A stretch of DNA of 64,000 nt from Thalassomonas sp. M1454. GTDB taxonomy: Bacteria; Pseudomonadota; Gammaproteobacteria; Enterobacterales; Alteromonadaceae. This document shows positions 17,727 to 27,448 of the stretch, piece by piece. A program made the translations under genes and the position numbers. Each line of letters begins with the position of its first letter. Positions within the stretch are counted from its first letter, which is position 1. The stretch is taken from assembly GCF_007097525.1 (NCBI RefSeq), contig NZ_VKDD01000005.1, positions 1-64,000 on the forward strand. Reading direction: 5' to 3'. The notes under the pieces were generated by a model that had not been told where the DNA came from, did not search any database, and saw nothing but the letters and a program-made list of their open reading frames with translations.

Positions 17727-18158
17727 CTAAAGTACTTCTACTACATCAACAGCAAAAGTGATCTCTTGTCCTGCCAAAGGGTGATTAAAATCAACCGTAA
17801 CAGATAGGTCATTTACTTCACGAATAATACCGGGGATCTCGCCACCTGGTTGAGTGAAAGTAACGATACTACCAACTTCTGCCGGTGTTTCACTAAACTT
17901 TGTACGGTCTACATAATGAATATTATCAGGGTTCACTTCACCAAACGCATCTGCGGCAGCTAAGGTAAACTCTTTGCTATCACCTGCGCTTAAACCTAAA
18001 AGTTGAGCTTCAAAAGCTGGAGATAAACTTTGATCGCCAAGATTAACTTTAGCAGGTTTATTATTTACCTTAGTGCTATCTGCAGCAGAGCCGTCAGAAA
18101 GCTTCATGGTAATATGCATCATTATGCTTGAATCATTTACAACTGTCTTATTAGACAT
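17727..18158 (-). CDS. fkpB: FKBP-type peptidyl-prolyl isomerase FkpB (SlpA-like)
   Basis: This 143-residue SlyD/SlpA-type PPIase has a split FKBP domain (ITMKLSDGSAADSTK, then GDQSLSPAFEAQLLGLSAGD) and an inserted chaperone (IF) domain (residues about 70-125). It ends in VDFNHPLAGQEITFAVDVVEV. It helps fold proteins in the cytosol. The ATG at 18158 has GGAG upstream and gives the family N-terminus; a longer frame to 18224 would overlap lspA and is unlikely. It sits between lspA (19 bp) and ispH, as in E. coli. Confidence 0.93.
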   Translation of the reverse strand: MSNKTVVNDSSIMMHITMKLSDGSAADSTKVNNKPAKVNLGDQSLSPAFEAQLLGLSAGDSKEFTLAAADAFGEVNPDNIHYVDRTKFSETPAEVGSIVTFTQPGGEIPGIIREVNDLSVTVDFNHPLAGQEITFAVDVVEVL

Positions 18159-18177
18159 ACTACTGTACTCCAGAGCT

Positions 18178-18693
18178 TTACTTCTCAGCTGAGTCGTTTT
18201 TCGACTCACCTTTAAAAGCATCAAATATCATAATAGCTGCGCCAACAAAAATAGCTGAATCAGCAATATTAAATGCAGGCCAATGTTTATTACCTACATA
18301 AAAATCAAGAAAATCGATAACGTAACCAAACATCACTCGGTCAATTAAATTACCTAGTGCGCCACTTAAGATAAGCGCGAAAGCAATCGATATTGCTTTG
18401 TCTTGTTTGGGCGTTTTTGCCATCCATACAACTAACATCAAACTTACGCCTGCAGCAATTGCAGTAAAGAACCAACGTTGCCAGCCACCTTGGTCGGCTA
18501 AAAAGCTAAACGCGGCTCCAGGGTTATGTACATAAGTTAAGTTAAAGTATGGCATTACCGCGATTGACTCGCGATAATCCATTAATGCAACAACGGTTTG
18601 CTTAGTTACTTGATCAAGTATCAACATAACAATTGCTAGCCAAAGCCAGCGCAAGCCGGTGTCTTTAAAAATGCTGTTTTCTGTGTTCGCCAT
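18178..18693 (-). CDS. lspA: Lipoprotein signal peptidase LspA
   Basis: This 171-residue inner-membrane aspartic peptidase cleaves prolipoprotein signal peptides after Lgt has acted. It has four hydrophobic segments and the two catalytic regions GNLIDRVMFGYVIDF and FNIADSAI. A short charged tail (FKGESKNDSAEK) follows. It lies 58 bp downstream of ileS. The lipoproteins encoded in this window (BamD, TadD, the Tad small lipoprotein, the haloperoxidase and the VCBS protein) would be its substrates. Confidence 0.96.
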   Translation of the reverse strand: MANTENSIFKDTGLRWLWLAIVMLILDQVTKQTVVALMDYRESIAVMPYFNLTYVHNPGAAFSFLADQGGWQRWFFTAIAAGVSLMLVVWMAKTPKQDKAISIAFALILSGALGNLIDRVMFGYVIDFLDFYVGNKHWPAFNIADSAIFVGAAIMIFDAFKGESKNDSAEK

Positions 18694-18751
18694 TTTATTA
18701 CTACTCTATAAATTTAATTTTGCTTTAACACTTAACCTGAGTTTTGCAAAA

Positions 18752-21574
18752 TTAAGCAAACTGACGAACTTCACCATCACCTTCAATGTTTGTCACACAA
18801 CGACCACACAACTCAGGGTGTGATTCATTTGTGCCAACATCGTCAGTGTAATGCCAACAGCGATCACATTTAGTTCCTGTTGAAGCAGCAACGCTTAACC
18901 ATAAGCCGTCTAATTCTGTAGCAATTGCCCCTTCTGGCGCATCAGTTACGACAACAACTTCAGCACTTGATGTGATTAAAGCAAAGCGTAATTCATCACC
19001 AACAGTTAATAACTGCTTAGCTAACTCTTCATTTGTGTAAAGAGTTACTTTAGCTTGTAATGCAGCGCCCACAACTTCGTCACGACGAGCTTGCTCTAAG
19101 GCTTTATTTACTTCATTACGAACAGCAATTAACGATGACCAGAATTTATCATTGGTTTGTGTGTTTTGATCTAGTTTTTCTAAACCTTCAAACCACACAC
19201 CAGTAAATACAAACTCATCACGCTCACCTGGTAATGCAGTCCAAATCTCTTGTGCTGTAAATGATAAGATTGGCGCTAACCAACGAACCATAGCTTCGGC
19301 AATTAAGAATAATGCACTTTGACAAGAGCGACGAGCTAAGCCATCAGCTTTGGCTGTGTATTGTCTGTCTTTAATAATATCTAAGTAGAAACCACCTAGT
19401 TCATTAGTACAGAAATTCATGATTTTGCTTACTACCGAGCTAAACTCGTAGTTGTCATATGCAGCAATAATCTCTTCTTGTAATTGCGCAGCGCGGCCAA
19501 CAACCCAACGATCTAACGCAACCATATCTTCTAAAGCTACGGCGTGTTGACTGGGCTCAAAACCATTCATGTTAGCTAATAAGAAACGAGAGGTATTACG
19601 GATACGACGATAAGCATCAGCTTGACGCTTAAAGATCTCATCTGACACTGTGATCTCTTGTGTATAGTTAACCGAAGCTACCCATAAACGTAAAATATCC
19701 GCACCTAACTTGCCGGTGATTTCTTTTGGCATAACTACGTTGCCCAAAGATTTAGACATTTTGTGACCATTAACATCAACGGTAAAACCGTGTGTTAATA
19801 CTTGGTTGTATGGTGCTTTACCCGTCATCGCTACCGAAGAAATCATAGAAGACATAAACCAACCACGGTGTTGATCACTACCTTCTAGGTATAAATCAGC
19901 GTGCTTATCAAAATCTTCACGAGCATCAACTACTGAGTAATGTGATACACCTGAATCAAACCATACATCTAGCGTATCAGGTACTTTCACGTACTCTTGA
20001 GCATCATCGCCAATTAGCTCTTGCGGCTCTAAATCGAACCAAGCTTGAATACCTGCTTGTTCAACTTTTTGTGCAACGGTTTCAATTAATTCAATTGAAT
20101 TTGGGTGAAGTGCACCTGTGTCTTTATGAATAAATAAAGCAATTGGTACGCCCCAAGTACGTTGACGTGAAATACACCAGTCTGGACGGCCTTCAACCAT
20201 TTTTTGAATTCGGCTTTCACCCCAGTCAGGGAGCCACTCAGTCTTTGCAATCTCTTTTAATGACTCATCACGTAAACCTTTTTGATCCATGCTGATAAAC
20301 CACTGCGGCGTTGCACGGAAAATAATAGGCGTTTTATGTCTCCAACAATGTGGGTAAGAGTGCTCAAATGCATGGTGATGCATTAAGGCATTTTTCTCTT
20401 TTAATACTTCAACAACGCTGTCATTAGCTTTAAATACGTGCTGACCAGCAAATAATTCGGTATCAGGTAAGTAAACACCATTTGCGCCAACAGGATTCGC
20501 AACTTCTAAGTTGTATGTACGACCAACATTAAAATCGTCTACACCATGACCAGGTGCAGTGTGAACACAACCAGTACCAGCATCGGTAGTTACATGGTCA
20601 CCTAAAATAATTGGCACCGTAAAGTTATAAAATGGGTGATTAACTTGTACATTTTCTAATGCTGAGCCGTCACAAAAACCTAACGCATGGTATTTTTCAA
20701 TACCGAAACGATCCATACAGTCTTTAACTAAGTCTGTACCTAAAATTAAACGTTGTGGACCTTGCTCACCTTCAACTTGTACTAAGGTGTATTGTAATTC
20801 TGGGTGAACAGAAACCGCGCGGTTAGCAGGTAATGTCCAAGGCGTAGTAGTCCAAATGATAATTGAAATTTGGCCTTCACCGCTGTGCCCTTCTGGATGA
20901 GAAAATAATTCAGCAACAGAATCTTCGGCTGTAAATTTCACATCTATTGCAGGAGAGAATTTATCTTGATACTCAACTTCTGCTTCAGCAAGAGCTGAAC
21001 CACAATCTGTACACCAATGTACAGGTTTAAAGCCTTGATGTAAGTGTCCGTTTTCAGTGATTTTACCTAAAGCGCGGATAATGTTCGCTTCAGTTTTAAA
21101 ATCCATTGTCAGGTATGGGTTTTCCCAGTCAGCAAAAACACCTAAACGCTTAAAGTCTTCGCGTTGACCATCAACTTGTCTTTGTGCGTATTCACGACAC
21201 TTTTGACGAAACTCGCTTGAGTTAAGTTTTTTACCTGGCTTGCCCCACTTTTTCTCAACCACTAATTCAATTGGTAAACCATGACAGTCCCAACCTGGTA
21301 CGTATGGCGAGTTAAAATCAGACAATGTTTTCGACTTAACGATAATATCTTTTAAGATTTTATTAACTGAGTGGCCTAAATGAATATTACCATTTGCGTA
21401 CGGAGGGCCGTCATGCAAGATGAATGATTTTTTGCCTTTTTTAGCAGCACGAATTTGACCGTACAAGTCTTTTTCAGCCCACTTTTTTAGCATTTTAGGT
21501 TCACTTTGAGGTAAACCACCACGCATAGGGAACGTAGTATCAGGTAAGTTTAAAGTATGTTTATAATCACTCAT
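18752..21574 (-). CDS. ileS: Isoleucyl-tRNA synthetase
   Basis: This 940-residue class Ia synthetase charges tRNA-Ile and edits valine. Features in order: HIGH-type motif near residue 60 ([12 protein letters not shown]), CP1 editing domain with [11 protein letters not shown] (near residue 242), the catalytic region [15 protein letters not shown] (near residue 605) and a C-terminal four-Cys zinc module ([10 protein letters not shown], then CGRC). Length is as in E. coli. It starts 8 bp after ribF, so the two are likely co-transcribed. Confidence 0.98.
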   Translation of the reverse strand: MSDYKHTLNLPDTTFPMRGGLPQSEPKMLKKWAEKDLYGQIRAAKKGKKSFILHDGPPYANGNIHLGHSVNKILKDIIVKSKTLSDFNSPYVPGWDCHGLPIELVVEKKWGKPGKKLNSSEFRQKCREYAQRQVDGQREDFKRLGVFADWENPYLTMDFKTEANIIRALGKITENGHLHQGFKPVHWCTDCGSALAEAEVEYQDKFSPAIDVKFTAEDSVAELFSHPEGHSGEGQISIIIWTTTPWTLPANRAVSVHPELQYTLVQVEGEQGPQRLILGTDLVKDCMDRFGIEKYHALGFCDGSALENVQVNHPFYNFTVPIILGDHVTTDAGTGCVHTAPGHGVDDFNVGRTYNLEVANPVGANGVYLPDTELFAGQHVFKANDSVVEVLKEKNALMHHHAFEHSYPHCWRHKTPIIFRATPQWFISMDQKGLRDESLKEIAKTEWLPDWGESRIQKMVEGRPDWCISRQRTWGVPIALFIHKDTGALHPNSIELIETVAQKVEQAGIQAWFDLEPQELIGDDAQEYVKVPDTLDVWFDSGVSHYSVVDAREDFDKHADLYLEGSDQHRGWFMSSMISSVAMTGKAPYNQVLTHGFTVDVNGHKMSKSLGNVVMPKEITGKLGADILRLWVASVNYTQEITVSDEIFKRQADAYRRIRNTSRFLLANMNGFEPSQHAVALEDMVALDRWVVGRAAQLQEEIIAAYDNYEFSSVVSKIMNFCTNELGGFYLDIIKDRQYTAKADGLARRSCQSALFLIAEAMVRWLAPILSFTAQEIWTALPGERDEFVFTGVWFEGLEKLDQNTQTNDKFWSSLIAVRNEVNKALEQARRDEVVGAALQAKVTLYTNEELAKQLLTVGDELRFALITSSAEVVVVTDAPEGAIATELDGLWLSVAASTGTKCDRCWHYTDDVGTNESHPELCGRCVTNIEGDGEVRQFA

Positions 21575-21582
21575 TTAATCAT

Positions 21583-22527
21583 TTATCCGTTAGTATCAGT
21601 TTCTAAAGCCTGTAGATAACTACCTGCTTGCTTAACATCTTTTGCAATTTGGTCGGTCAATTCTTTTAAAGAAGCAAAACGTTGCTCATCGCGCAGTTTT
21701 TTCAATAGTGCTACTTCAATTGGTTGTCCGTATAAGTTGTCGCTAAAATCAAATATATTTACTTCGAGTTGCTGCCTAATACCATTTACTGTTGGCCTAG
21801 AGCCTATATTGGCAACACCATTAAATTCTTTACCAAGTGCTTTAACTTGCACTACATAAACACCGCTAACCGGTGACACACAACGCTTTAATAATACGTT
21901 GGCGGTTGGGAAACCTAAATTTCGCCCTTGTTTATCACCATGAACTACACGGCCGATAATACTATACGTTCGGCCCAACATAGCTTGAGCTTCAGCCAGT
22001 TCATCTTGTTGTAAGGCTTTACGTATTTCAGTGCTCGATATACGGCAATCTGAAAGTTTATAACTTGCGGTATCAGTTACGTTAAAGTTAAAACGTTGAC
22101 CCGACTCTTTTAACATTTGGAAATTACCTAAACGGTTTTTCCCAAAACAAAAGTCATCACCAATAATTAAATGCTTAATACCTAGTTTTTCTACGAGCAA
22201 TTTTTCAATGAAATCTTCGGCGCTTTGATTAGCAAATTCACGATTAAAGTTAACGCAAATTAACCTCTGCACGCCCAATTTTTTCAACAACGAGTACTTA
22301 TCTCGTAAACGGCTCAACCTAGCTGGAGCCATTTGTGGATTAAATAACTCTTGTGGCTGTGGTTCAAACACCATTACTGCGGGCACTAAATTAAGTTCTG
22401 TAGCTTTAGCTACTAAAGCGGCAATGACTCGTTGATGTCCTAAATGAACACCATCAAAATTACCTATAGTGAGCACACAACCGTGATGATTGTCACGAAG
22501 GTTATGTATACCACGAACTAATTGCAT
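21583..22527 (-). CDS. ribF: Bifunctional riboflavin kinase/FAD synthetase RibF
   Basis: This 314-residue enzyme converts riboflavin to FMN and then FAD. The N-terminal nucleotidyltransferase domain has IGNFDGVHLGHQRV (near residue 20) and ISSTEIRKAL (near 163). The C-terminal flavokinase domain has GRNLGFPTANVLL (near 200) and GVANIGSRPTV. It heads the ribF-ileS-lspA-fkpB-ispH run, the conserved gammaproteobacterial order, and follows murJ after a 187-bp spacer. Confidence 0.97.
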   Translation of the reverse strand: MQLVRGIHNLRDNHHGCVLTIGNFDGVHLGHQRVIAALVAKATELNLVPAVMVFEPQPQELFNPQMAPARLSRLRDKYSLLKKLGVQRLICVNFNREFANQSAEDFIEKLLVEKLGIKHLIIGDDFCFGKNRLGNFQMLKESGQRFNFNVTDTASYKLSDCRISSTEIRKALQQDELAEAQAMLGRTYSIIGRVVHGDKQGRNLGFPTANVLLKRCVSPVSGVYVVQVKALGKEFNGVANIGSRPTVNGIRQQLEVNIFDFSDNLYGQPIEVALLKKLRDEQRFASLKELTDQIAKDVKQAGSYLQALETDTNG

Positions 22528-22714
22528 GTAAACCTAAATCCTGAGCAAGTTAAAAACCGACGAATTATATCTTAGTAGGAGTGAATAATCAGCACCTTGG
22601 GGCAACTAACTGCACATTTGTTGATGTTTTTTTGTGATTATTTAGAATTTATTGGTTTTTCATCGCTTTTGCTAAATAAAAAACCAACAAATTGACAAAC
22701 TTTTATAGAGATTT

Positions 22715-24295
22715 TTACTGGCTAGATTCAACTTTTACCGTAAAGTGATGTAAACGAATACCTAAAATGATCGCACTGATAAAATAACTCACTGCGCCAA
22801 TACCAATCAGCATCGCCAGTTGTAAAATTTGCTCCAACGAACCTAGCTCTAACCACGAGCTAAAGTTAGGCGATAAGTAATATATTACTCCGGCCATAAT
22901 GCCCGCAGAGACAATCAACTTAAACACAACCATTTTAGTTGCAAAATCAAATTGATAGATACCTTGTTTTTTAAGGCCTCGGTATAACAAAAATCCATTT
23001 AGAGTAGCTGACATTGCTGTTGCCATAGCTAAGCCTACGTAACCGAAAAACGGCGCTAATGCTAAGTTAAATGCCATATTAGCGATCATGGCTTTAATCC
23101 CAATAACCACCGGCGTTTTAGTATCTTGTCTAGCGTAATAACCGGGTGCTAAGACTTTAATAAACATAAAGCTTAACAAGCCACTTAGATAAGCATATAA
23201 AGCGAATGATACTTGCGTAACATCTTGCTCACTAAACTCTCCGCGCATAAATAGCACCATAATAATTGGTTGTGCTAACACCATAAGTCCTGCCATTGCT
23301 GGCCAACCTAAAAGACTAACGACTTTAATCGCCCAATTTATGGTTGCTGAGAATTCATTTGGGTTCTGACTTGAATGTAATCGTGACAGACTGGGTAAAA
23401 TAACAGTGGCAATACCAATACCAAATAAGCCAAGCGGGAATTCTAATAATCGATCCGCATAGTACAACCAACTAATAGAGCCCGTGATTAAAAAACTGGC
23501 AATTAAGGTATCGAGTAATAAGTTAATTTGCGTTACCGAAACACCAAATAATGCAGGTATTAACAATTTACGAATTTTCTTAACGCCGCTGTGTTGCCAG
23601 CCCCAACTAGGCTTAACTAACACGCCTGCCTTGATTAAAAATGGTATTTGAAATAAAAACTGAGTTAAACCACCTAAAAATACGCCCCACGCTAATGCAA
23701 ACGCAGGAACGTCAAATAAAGGCGATAAATATATCGCGGCGCCAATAATACAAACATTAAGCAGTACTGGCGTAAAAGCTGCTGCAGCAAATTTACCTAA
23801 AGTATTTAACACAGCTCCTGCAAGTGCAGTGATGGTAATAAACCATAAATACGGGAAGGTAATTTTTAATAATTGCGAGGCTAGATCAAATTTTTCAGTA
23901 AAAGGCCCATTATCTAGCCAATCTAAAAACCAACCAAAACCAAACAAAGCCACAAAAACTGGTGAAGCGATAACACCTATCGCGGTAACGATAGTTACAA
24001 TGACACCTAAAGTACCACTTACCTTGGCAATTAATTCACGAGTTTCATTAGTACCATTTTTTTTATCAAGCTCTTGGTATTCACTTAAAACAGGAACAAA
24101 TGCTTGTGCAAATGCGCCTTCAGCAAATAAACGACGTAAGAAGTTTGGAATTTTATTAGCAAAGAAAAAAACATCGGCCCCTGTACCGGTACCCATTTTA
24201 TCGGCGATAACCACATCGCGTACTAAACCAAGAACTCTTGAGATAAGCGTCATAAAACTGACGATTAGCCCAGATTTAAGCAATTTTTTGCTCAA
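22715..24295 (-). CDS. murJ: Lipid II flippase MurJ
   Basis: This 526-residue MATE-like inner-membrane protein has about 14 hydrophobic segments and flips lipid II to the periplasm for peptidoglycan synthesis. The N-terminal SFMTLISRVLGLVRDVVIADKMG, RRLFAEGAFAQAFVPVL and the later RLLEFPLGLFGIGIATVILPSLS are diagnostic. It is divergent from rpsT, the same arrangement as in many Gammaproteobacteria. Confidence 0.97.
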   Translation of the reverse strand: MSKKLLKSGLIVSFMTLISRVLGLVRDVVIADKMGTGTGADVFFFANKIPNFLRRLFAEGAFAQAFVPVLSEYQELDKKNGTNETRELIAKVSGTLGVIVTIVTAIGVIASPVFVALFGFGWFLDWLDNGPFTEKFDLASQLLKITFPYLWFITITALAGAVLNTLGKFAAAAFTPVLLNVCIIGAAIYLSPLFDVPAFALAWGVFLGGLTQFLFQIPFLIKAGVLVKPSWGWQHSGVKKIRKLLIPALFGVSVTQINLLLDTLIASFLITGSISWLYYADRLLEFPLGLFGIGIATVILPSLSRLHSSQNPNEFSATINWAIKVVSLLGWPAMAGLMVLAQPIIMVLFMRGEFSEQDVTQVSFALYAYLSGLLSFMFIKVLAPGYYARQDTKTPVVIGIKAMIANMAFNLALAPFFGYVGLAMATAMSATLNGFLLYRGLKKQGIYQFDFATKMVVFKLIVSAGIMAGVIYYLSPNFSSWLELGSLEQILQLAMLIGIGAVSYFISAIILGIRLHHFTVKVESSQ

Positions 24296-24457
24296 AATTG
24301 CTACTCCTTTATTATTTTTATGAAAATAGTGAAAAAACCACTAACTATTTTAGTCATTGGCGATAAATAATGGTATCATCTTATCCACTGCTTGTGCCTG
24401 TTTAAACAAAATATTACATGAATTTGTTATTTTTTGTTTAATCAATAGATAAAAGGT

Positions 24458-24486
24458 TTGACAAAACCTTCTAAAACAGGCATATT
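24458..24486 (+). promoter_or_regulatory. Likely rpsT promoter
   Basis: TTGACA (24458-24463), a 17-bp spacer and CATATT (24481-24486) form a good sigma-70 promoter 48 bp upstream of the rpsT start codon. A small inverted repeat (AAGGTTT/AAACCTT) overlaps the -35 region. Confidence 0.65.
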
Positions 24487-24533
24487 TCATCGCCTTAAAT
24501 TTCGGCAATTATTATTTATTTTAGGAGTTCACC

Positions 24534-24794
24534 TTGGCTAACTCAAAGTCTGCTAAGAAGCGCGCTGTACAATCAGAAAAGCGTCGCCAACACAACGCAA
24601 GTCGTCGCTCAATGATGCGCACATACTTGAAAAAAGTTATCGCTGCAATCGAAGCTGGTAACAAAGAAGAAGCTACAAAAGAGTTCGCATTAGCAACTCC
24701 GATTTTAGATCGTTTCGCAAGTAAAGGTCTAATTCACAAAAACAAAGCTGCTCGTGCTAAGAGCCGCTTAAATGCTAAAATTAAAGCTCTTTAA
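24534..24794 (+). CDS. rpsT: Small subunit ribosomal protein bS20 (UUG start)
   Basis: This 86-residue basic protein has the S20 pattern [20 protein letters not shown] at the start and [15 protein letters not shown] at the end. It binds the 5' domain of 16S rRNA. The start codon is TTG with AGGAG 8 bp upstream. E. coli rpsT also uses UUG, which takes part in its translational autocontrol, so the weak start is probably functional here too. It is monocistronic, divergent from murJ and followed by a strong terminator. Confidence 0.97.
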   Translation: MANSKSAKKRAVQSEKRRQHNASRRSMMRTYLKKVIAAIEAGNKEEATKEFALATPILDRFASKGLIHKNKAARAKSRLNAKIKAL

Positions 24795-24817
24795 TTAGAA
24801 CTTTTGTTTTAACATTA

Positions 24818-24844
24818 AAAAAACCGGCTTATGCCGGTTTTTTT
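24818..24844 (+). terminator. rpsT terminator
   Basis: AACCGGC/GCCGGTT arms (24822-24828 with 24833-24839) around a TTAT loop are followed by a T-run. Confidence 0.9.
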
Positions 24845-24866
24845 ATATCTAAAATTCAACTGAAAT

Positions 24867-24897
24867 AAATATCAAGGTGTCTGACACCTTGATATTT
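24867..24897. repeat. Dispersed palindromic repeat, copy 1
   Basis: A perfect palindrome has 15-bp arms around one T, with the core AAGGTGTC-T-GACACCTT. It lies between the rpsT terminator and the thyA stop codon. A second copy with the same core occurs at 62967-63003, also just after a terminator. RNA from either strand would fold into a tight hairpin, so it may also end or protect the thyA transcript. Confidence 0.85.
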
Positions 24898-24899
24898 AA

Positions 24900-25751
24900 T
24901 TACACCGAGAATGGGTACTTGATTGCTTCGTGGTGCTCATAGCCAACCACATCGAAATCATCCATGGTTACCCATGTTTCTAGATCTTCTAGTGATTTAA
25001 TTTTAGGGTTAATAATTAATTGCGGAGAAGCAAAAGGCTCTCGCTTTAATTGCACATCACGCATTAACTCAACTTGATCTTCATAAATGTGGGCATTAAC
25101 TATCTTATGATAAGCAACACCAGCTTTATTACCGGTGATTTGCGCCATGATAGCTAAGAAGGCAAATACTTGTATTTGGTTAAAGTTAAGCCCTAATGGG
25201 ACATCACAGCTGCGTTGGTAACTATTAAGGTAAAGCGTACCATCAAGAAGTGAGAATTGATGTTGAAACATACATGGGCGTAAACACCCCATATGAAACT
25301 CACCTGGATTGTAAAAGCTGATTATCTCACCGCGATCATCAATACCTTTGCTTAAGTTATCAACAACTTTCTTTAATTGATCTACACTACCGCCATCAGG
25401 CTTAGCCCAAGCCCTACCCTGCACGCCATAAACACGGCCCATATCATCTTCACCTTTACGGTGCGGGTTGTTTAGCCATGCTTCGTTCTCATTGGCGTTA
25501 GCATTCCATGTAGGAGTACCTAAAGCTCTAAAGTCGGCTGCATTATCATAACCTTTAATGTAGCCAAGTAACTCAGCGATAGCAGCTTTATAAAAGCTTT
25601 TACGAGTGGTAATAATTGGGAATTCATTTTTGCCAACTTGATACTCTAAATCGGCATTAATAATGGTTAAACAACGCTTACCCGTTCTTTCGTTTTCAAT
25701 CCAGCTACCTTCATCAATAATGCGCTGGCATAAATCTAAATATTGTTTCAT
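24900..25751 (-). CDS. thyA: Thymidylate synthase
   Basis: This 283-residue enzyme makes dTMP from dUMP using methylene-tetrahydrofolate. It has the folate/dUMP site sequences [27 protein letters not shown] (catalytic Cys), [16 protein letters not shown] and a closing [17 protein letters not shown]. It is the 283-residue form typical of Vibrio and Shewanella rather than the 264-residue E. coli form. Its ATG overlaps the lgt stop as TAATG, so the two are translationally coupled, as in E. coli lgt-thyA. Confidence 0.97.
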   Translation of the reverse strand: MKQYLDLCQRIIDEGSWIENERTGKRCLTIINADLEYQVGKNEFPIITTRKSFYKAAIAELLGYIKGYDNAADFRALGTPTWNANANENEAWLNNPHRKGEDDMGRVYGVQGRAWAKPDGGSVDQLKKVVDNLSKGIDDRGEIISFYNPGEFHMGCLRPCMFQHQFSLLDGTLYLNSYQRSCDVPLGLNFNQIQVFAFLAIMAQITGNKAGVAYHKIVNAHIYEDQVELMRDVQLKREPFASPQLIINPKIKSLEDLETWVTMDDFDVVGYEHHEAIKYPFSV

Positions 25752-26569
25752 TAAGCTTTACTCTTATTATTACTGCTTGAACCTTGCTTTAATGACCACC
25801 AAATTAAGCCACAGCCGATAATGATCATTGGCATTGAAAGTATTTGTCCCATCGATACAAACGAGAAAATAAAGCCTAAATGCGCATCTGGTTCACGGAA
25901 GAATTCAACAAAGGTTCTAAAGGCGCCATAACCGGCTAAAATAAGCCCTGAAGCTAAACCAGGAGCTTTTGCCTTACGGCCAATAAAATAAACGATAAAG
26001 AACAGTACAACGCCTTCTAAGAAGAATTCATAGAGCTGTGATGGATGACGCGCTAACTGTAAACTGTCGGTCGGAAATACCATAGCCCAAGGCACATCGG
26101 TTTCACGGCCCCATAGCTCGGCATTAAGAAAGTTACCAATACGCCCGGCCCCAAGGCCAAGAGGTACTAATGGCGCAACAAAATCGCCCACTTCTAAGAA
26201 GCCTTTTTTCTCTTTTCTAGCAAAGATTGCAACCGCAGCAATTACCCCTAGCAAGCCACCGTGGAAGGACATCCCCCCAGTCCATATCTTAAATAAATAA
26301 ATAGGGTCGGTTAAGAAATAGTCGAAGTTATAAAACAGCACATAACCTACACGACCACCTAAAATTACGCCTAAAAAGCCATAAAATAATAAGTCACTTA
26401 CTTGGTCACGTGTCCATAAGCCATTACTTTTATCTGCCGCTTTGTTAGCAATGATCATCGCAAAAACAAAACCAACTAAATACATTAAGCCATACCAACG
26501 TAGGGCAACAGGTCCGATTGAAAAAATTATTGGGTCAATAATCGGGAATTGAATTGCAGCAAGGGTCAT
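25751..26569 (-). CDS. lgt: Prolipoprotein diacylglyceryl transferase Lgt
   Basis: This 272-residue integral membrane protein transfers diacylglycerol from phosphatidylglycerol to the lipobox cysteine. It has about seven hydrophobic segments, the Lgt signature [17 protein letters not shown] (near residue 143) and the catalytic-region motifs RWYGLMY and HPSQLYE. A Ser/Lys-rich tail follows the last helix. It is coupled to thyA downstream and lies 13 bp after the TauE-like gene. Confidence 0.97.
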   Translation of the reverse strand: MTLAAIQFPIIDPIIFSIGPVALRWYGLMYLVGFVFAMIIANKAADKSNGLWTRDQVSDLLFYGFLGVILGGRVGYVLFYNFDYFLTDPIYLFKIWTGGMSFHGGLLGVIAAVAIFARKEKKGFLEVGDFVAPLVPLGLGAGRIGNFLNAELWGRETDVPWAMVFPTDSLQLARHPSQLYEFFLEGVVLFFIVYFIGRKAKAPGLASGLILAGYGAFRTFVEFFREPDAHLGFIFSFVSMGQILSMPMIIIGCGLIWWSLKQGSSSNNKSKA

Positions 26570-26582
26570 ATAAGATCCAAAA

Positions 26583-27374
26583 TTAAATCATCATTTCTAT
26601 TGCTACTATGATTAAGAATGCAGCAAAGAATTTTTTTATTGTTTTAACCGGTAAACGATTTGCTAATCGCACACCATATGATGCCAAAATGGTAGAAGTT
26701 GAAGCAATACCTAATACAGCGGGTAAATAGACATAACCCAAACTCCATTCAGGTAAGTTCGGCTCACCTATTCCAGCGATGATAAATGCCAGAGTACCAA
26801 AAAGCGAGACTATCATACCACAAGCAGTTGAAACGCCAATGGCGTGAAGTAAATTTACGCCACAATAGGTTAAAAAAGGAATAAGAACCGCTCCACCACT
26901 AATCCCCATTAAACTAGCAATTACACCAGTACCTGCAGCAACTCCTTTAAGGGTATTGTCACTAGGAAGATCACGATGAACTGTTTGTCTTATCGAAAAC
27001 AGCATATAAGAGGCAAGTAAAATAACACATATTGAAAATATAGCCGTTAAAGCACTTGTTGGCAGTAAGTCTGCAAGGTTAGCACCAGCAACAGCACCTA
27101 CCGCAACAAAAGCCATCATTTTTCTGGCCATGTGCCAAGGGATGTTACCACTTTTGTGATGATTAAAGGCAGCGCTTGATGAGGTTACAACGATAGACGC
27201 TAGTGAACTAGCTAAGGCAATAGGCATAACAATTTCAGGTTCAAAGCCAAGCATAGGTAATAGAATTACTAGCGATGGAACTATAACTAAACCACCACCA
27301 ATACCAAGTAACCCGGCAAGAAACCCCACCAAGGTACCAAGTAACATACAAATTAAAAAAACCGTTAAAAACAT
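26583..27374 (-). CDS. TauE/SafE-family sulfite/organosulfonate exporter-like membrane protein
   Basis: This 263-residue protein has about eight hydrophobic segments. It carries the TauE/SafE (DUF81, COG0730) signatures [21 protein letters not shown] near the start and a second [19 protein letters not shown] near the middle. Family members move sulfur-containing or other small organic anions; the substrate here cannot be read from sequence. It sits between ptsP and lgt, a junction with no gene of this type in E. coli (rppH-ptsP-lgt-thyA), and is probably carried along in that operon. Confidence 0.85.
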   Translation of the reverse strand: MFLTVFLICMLLGTLVGFLAGLLGIGGGLVIVPSLVILLPMLGFEPEIVMPIALASSLASIVVTSSSAAFNHHKSGNIPWHMARKMMAFVAVGAVAGANLADLLPTSALTAIFSICVILLASYMLFSIRQTVHRDLPSDNTLKGVAAGTGVIASLMGISGGAVLIPFLTYCGVNLLHAIGVSTACGMIVSLFGTLAFIIAGIGEPNLPEWSLGYVYLPAVLGIASTSTILASYGVRLANRLPVKTIKKFFAAFLIIVAIEMMI

Positions 27375-27448
27375 AGAGAACTAAGCTCTTATTGAAGATG
27401 GTGCTAAATACCAGCACCTTTAAAAAATAAAATATAGACTATAGAGCC

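Noticed and set aside
23829-24323. Plus-strand 164-codon open frame opposite murJ
   Set aside because: Shadow of the MurJ coding region.
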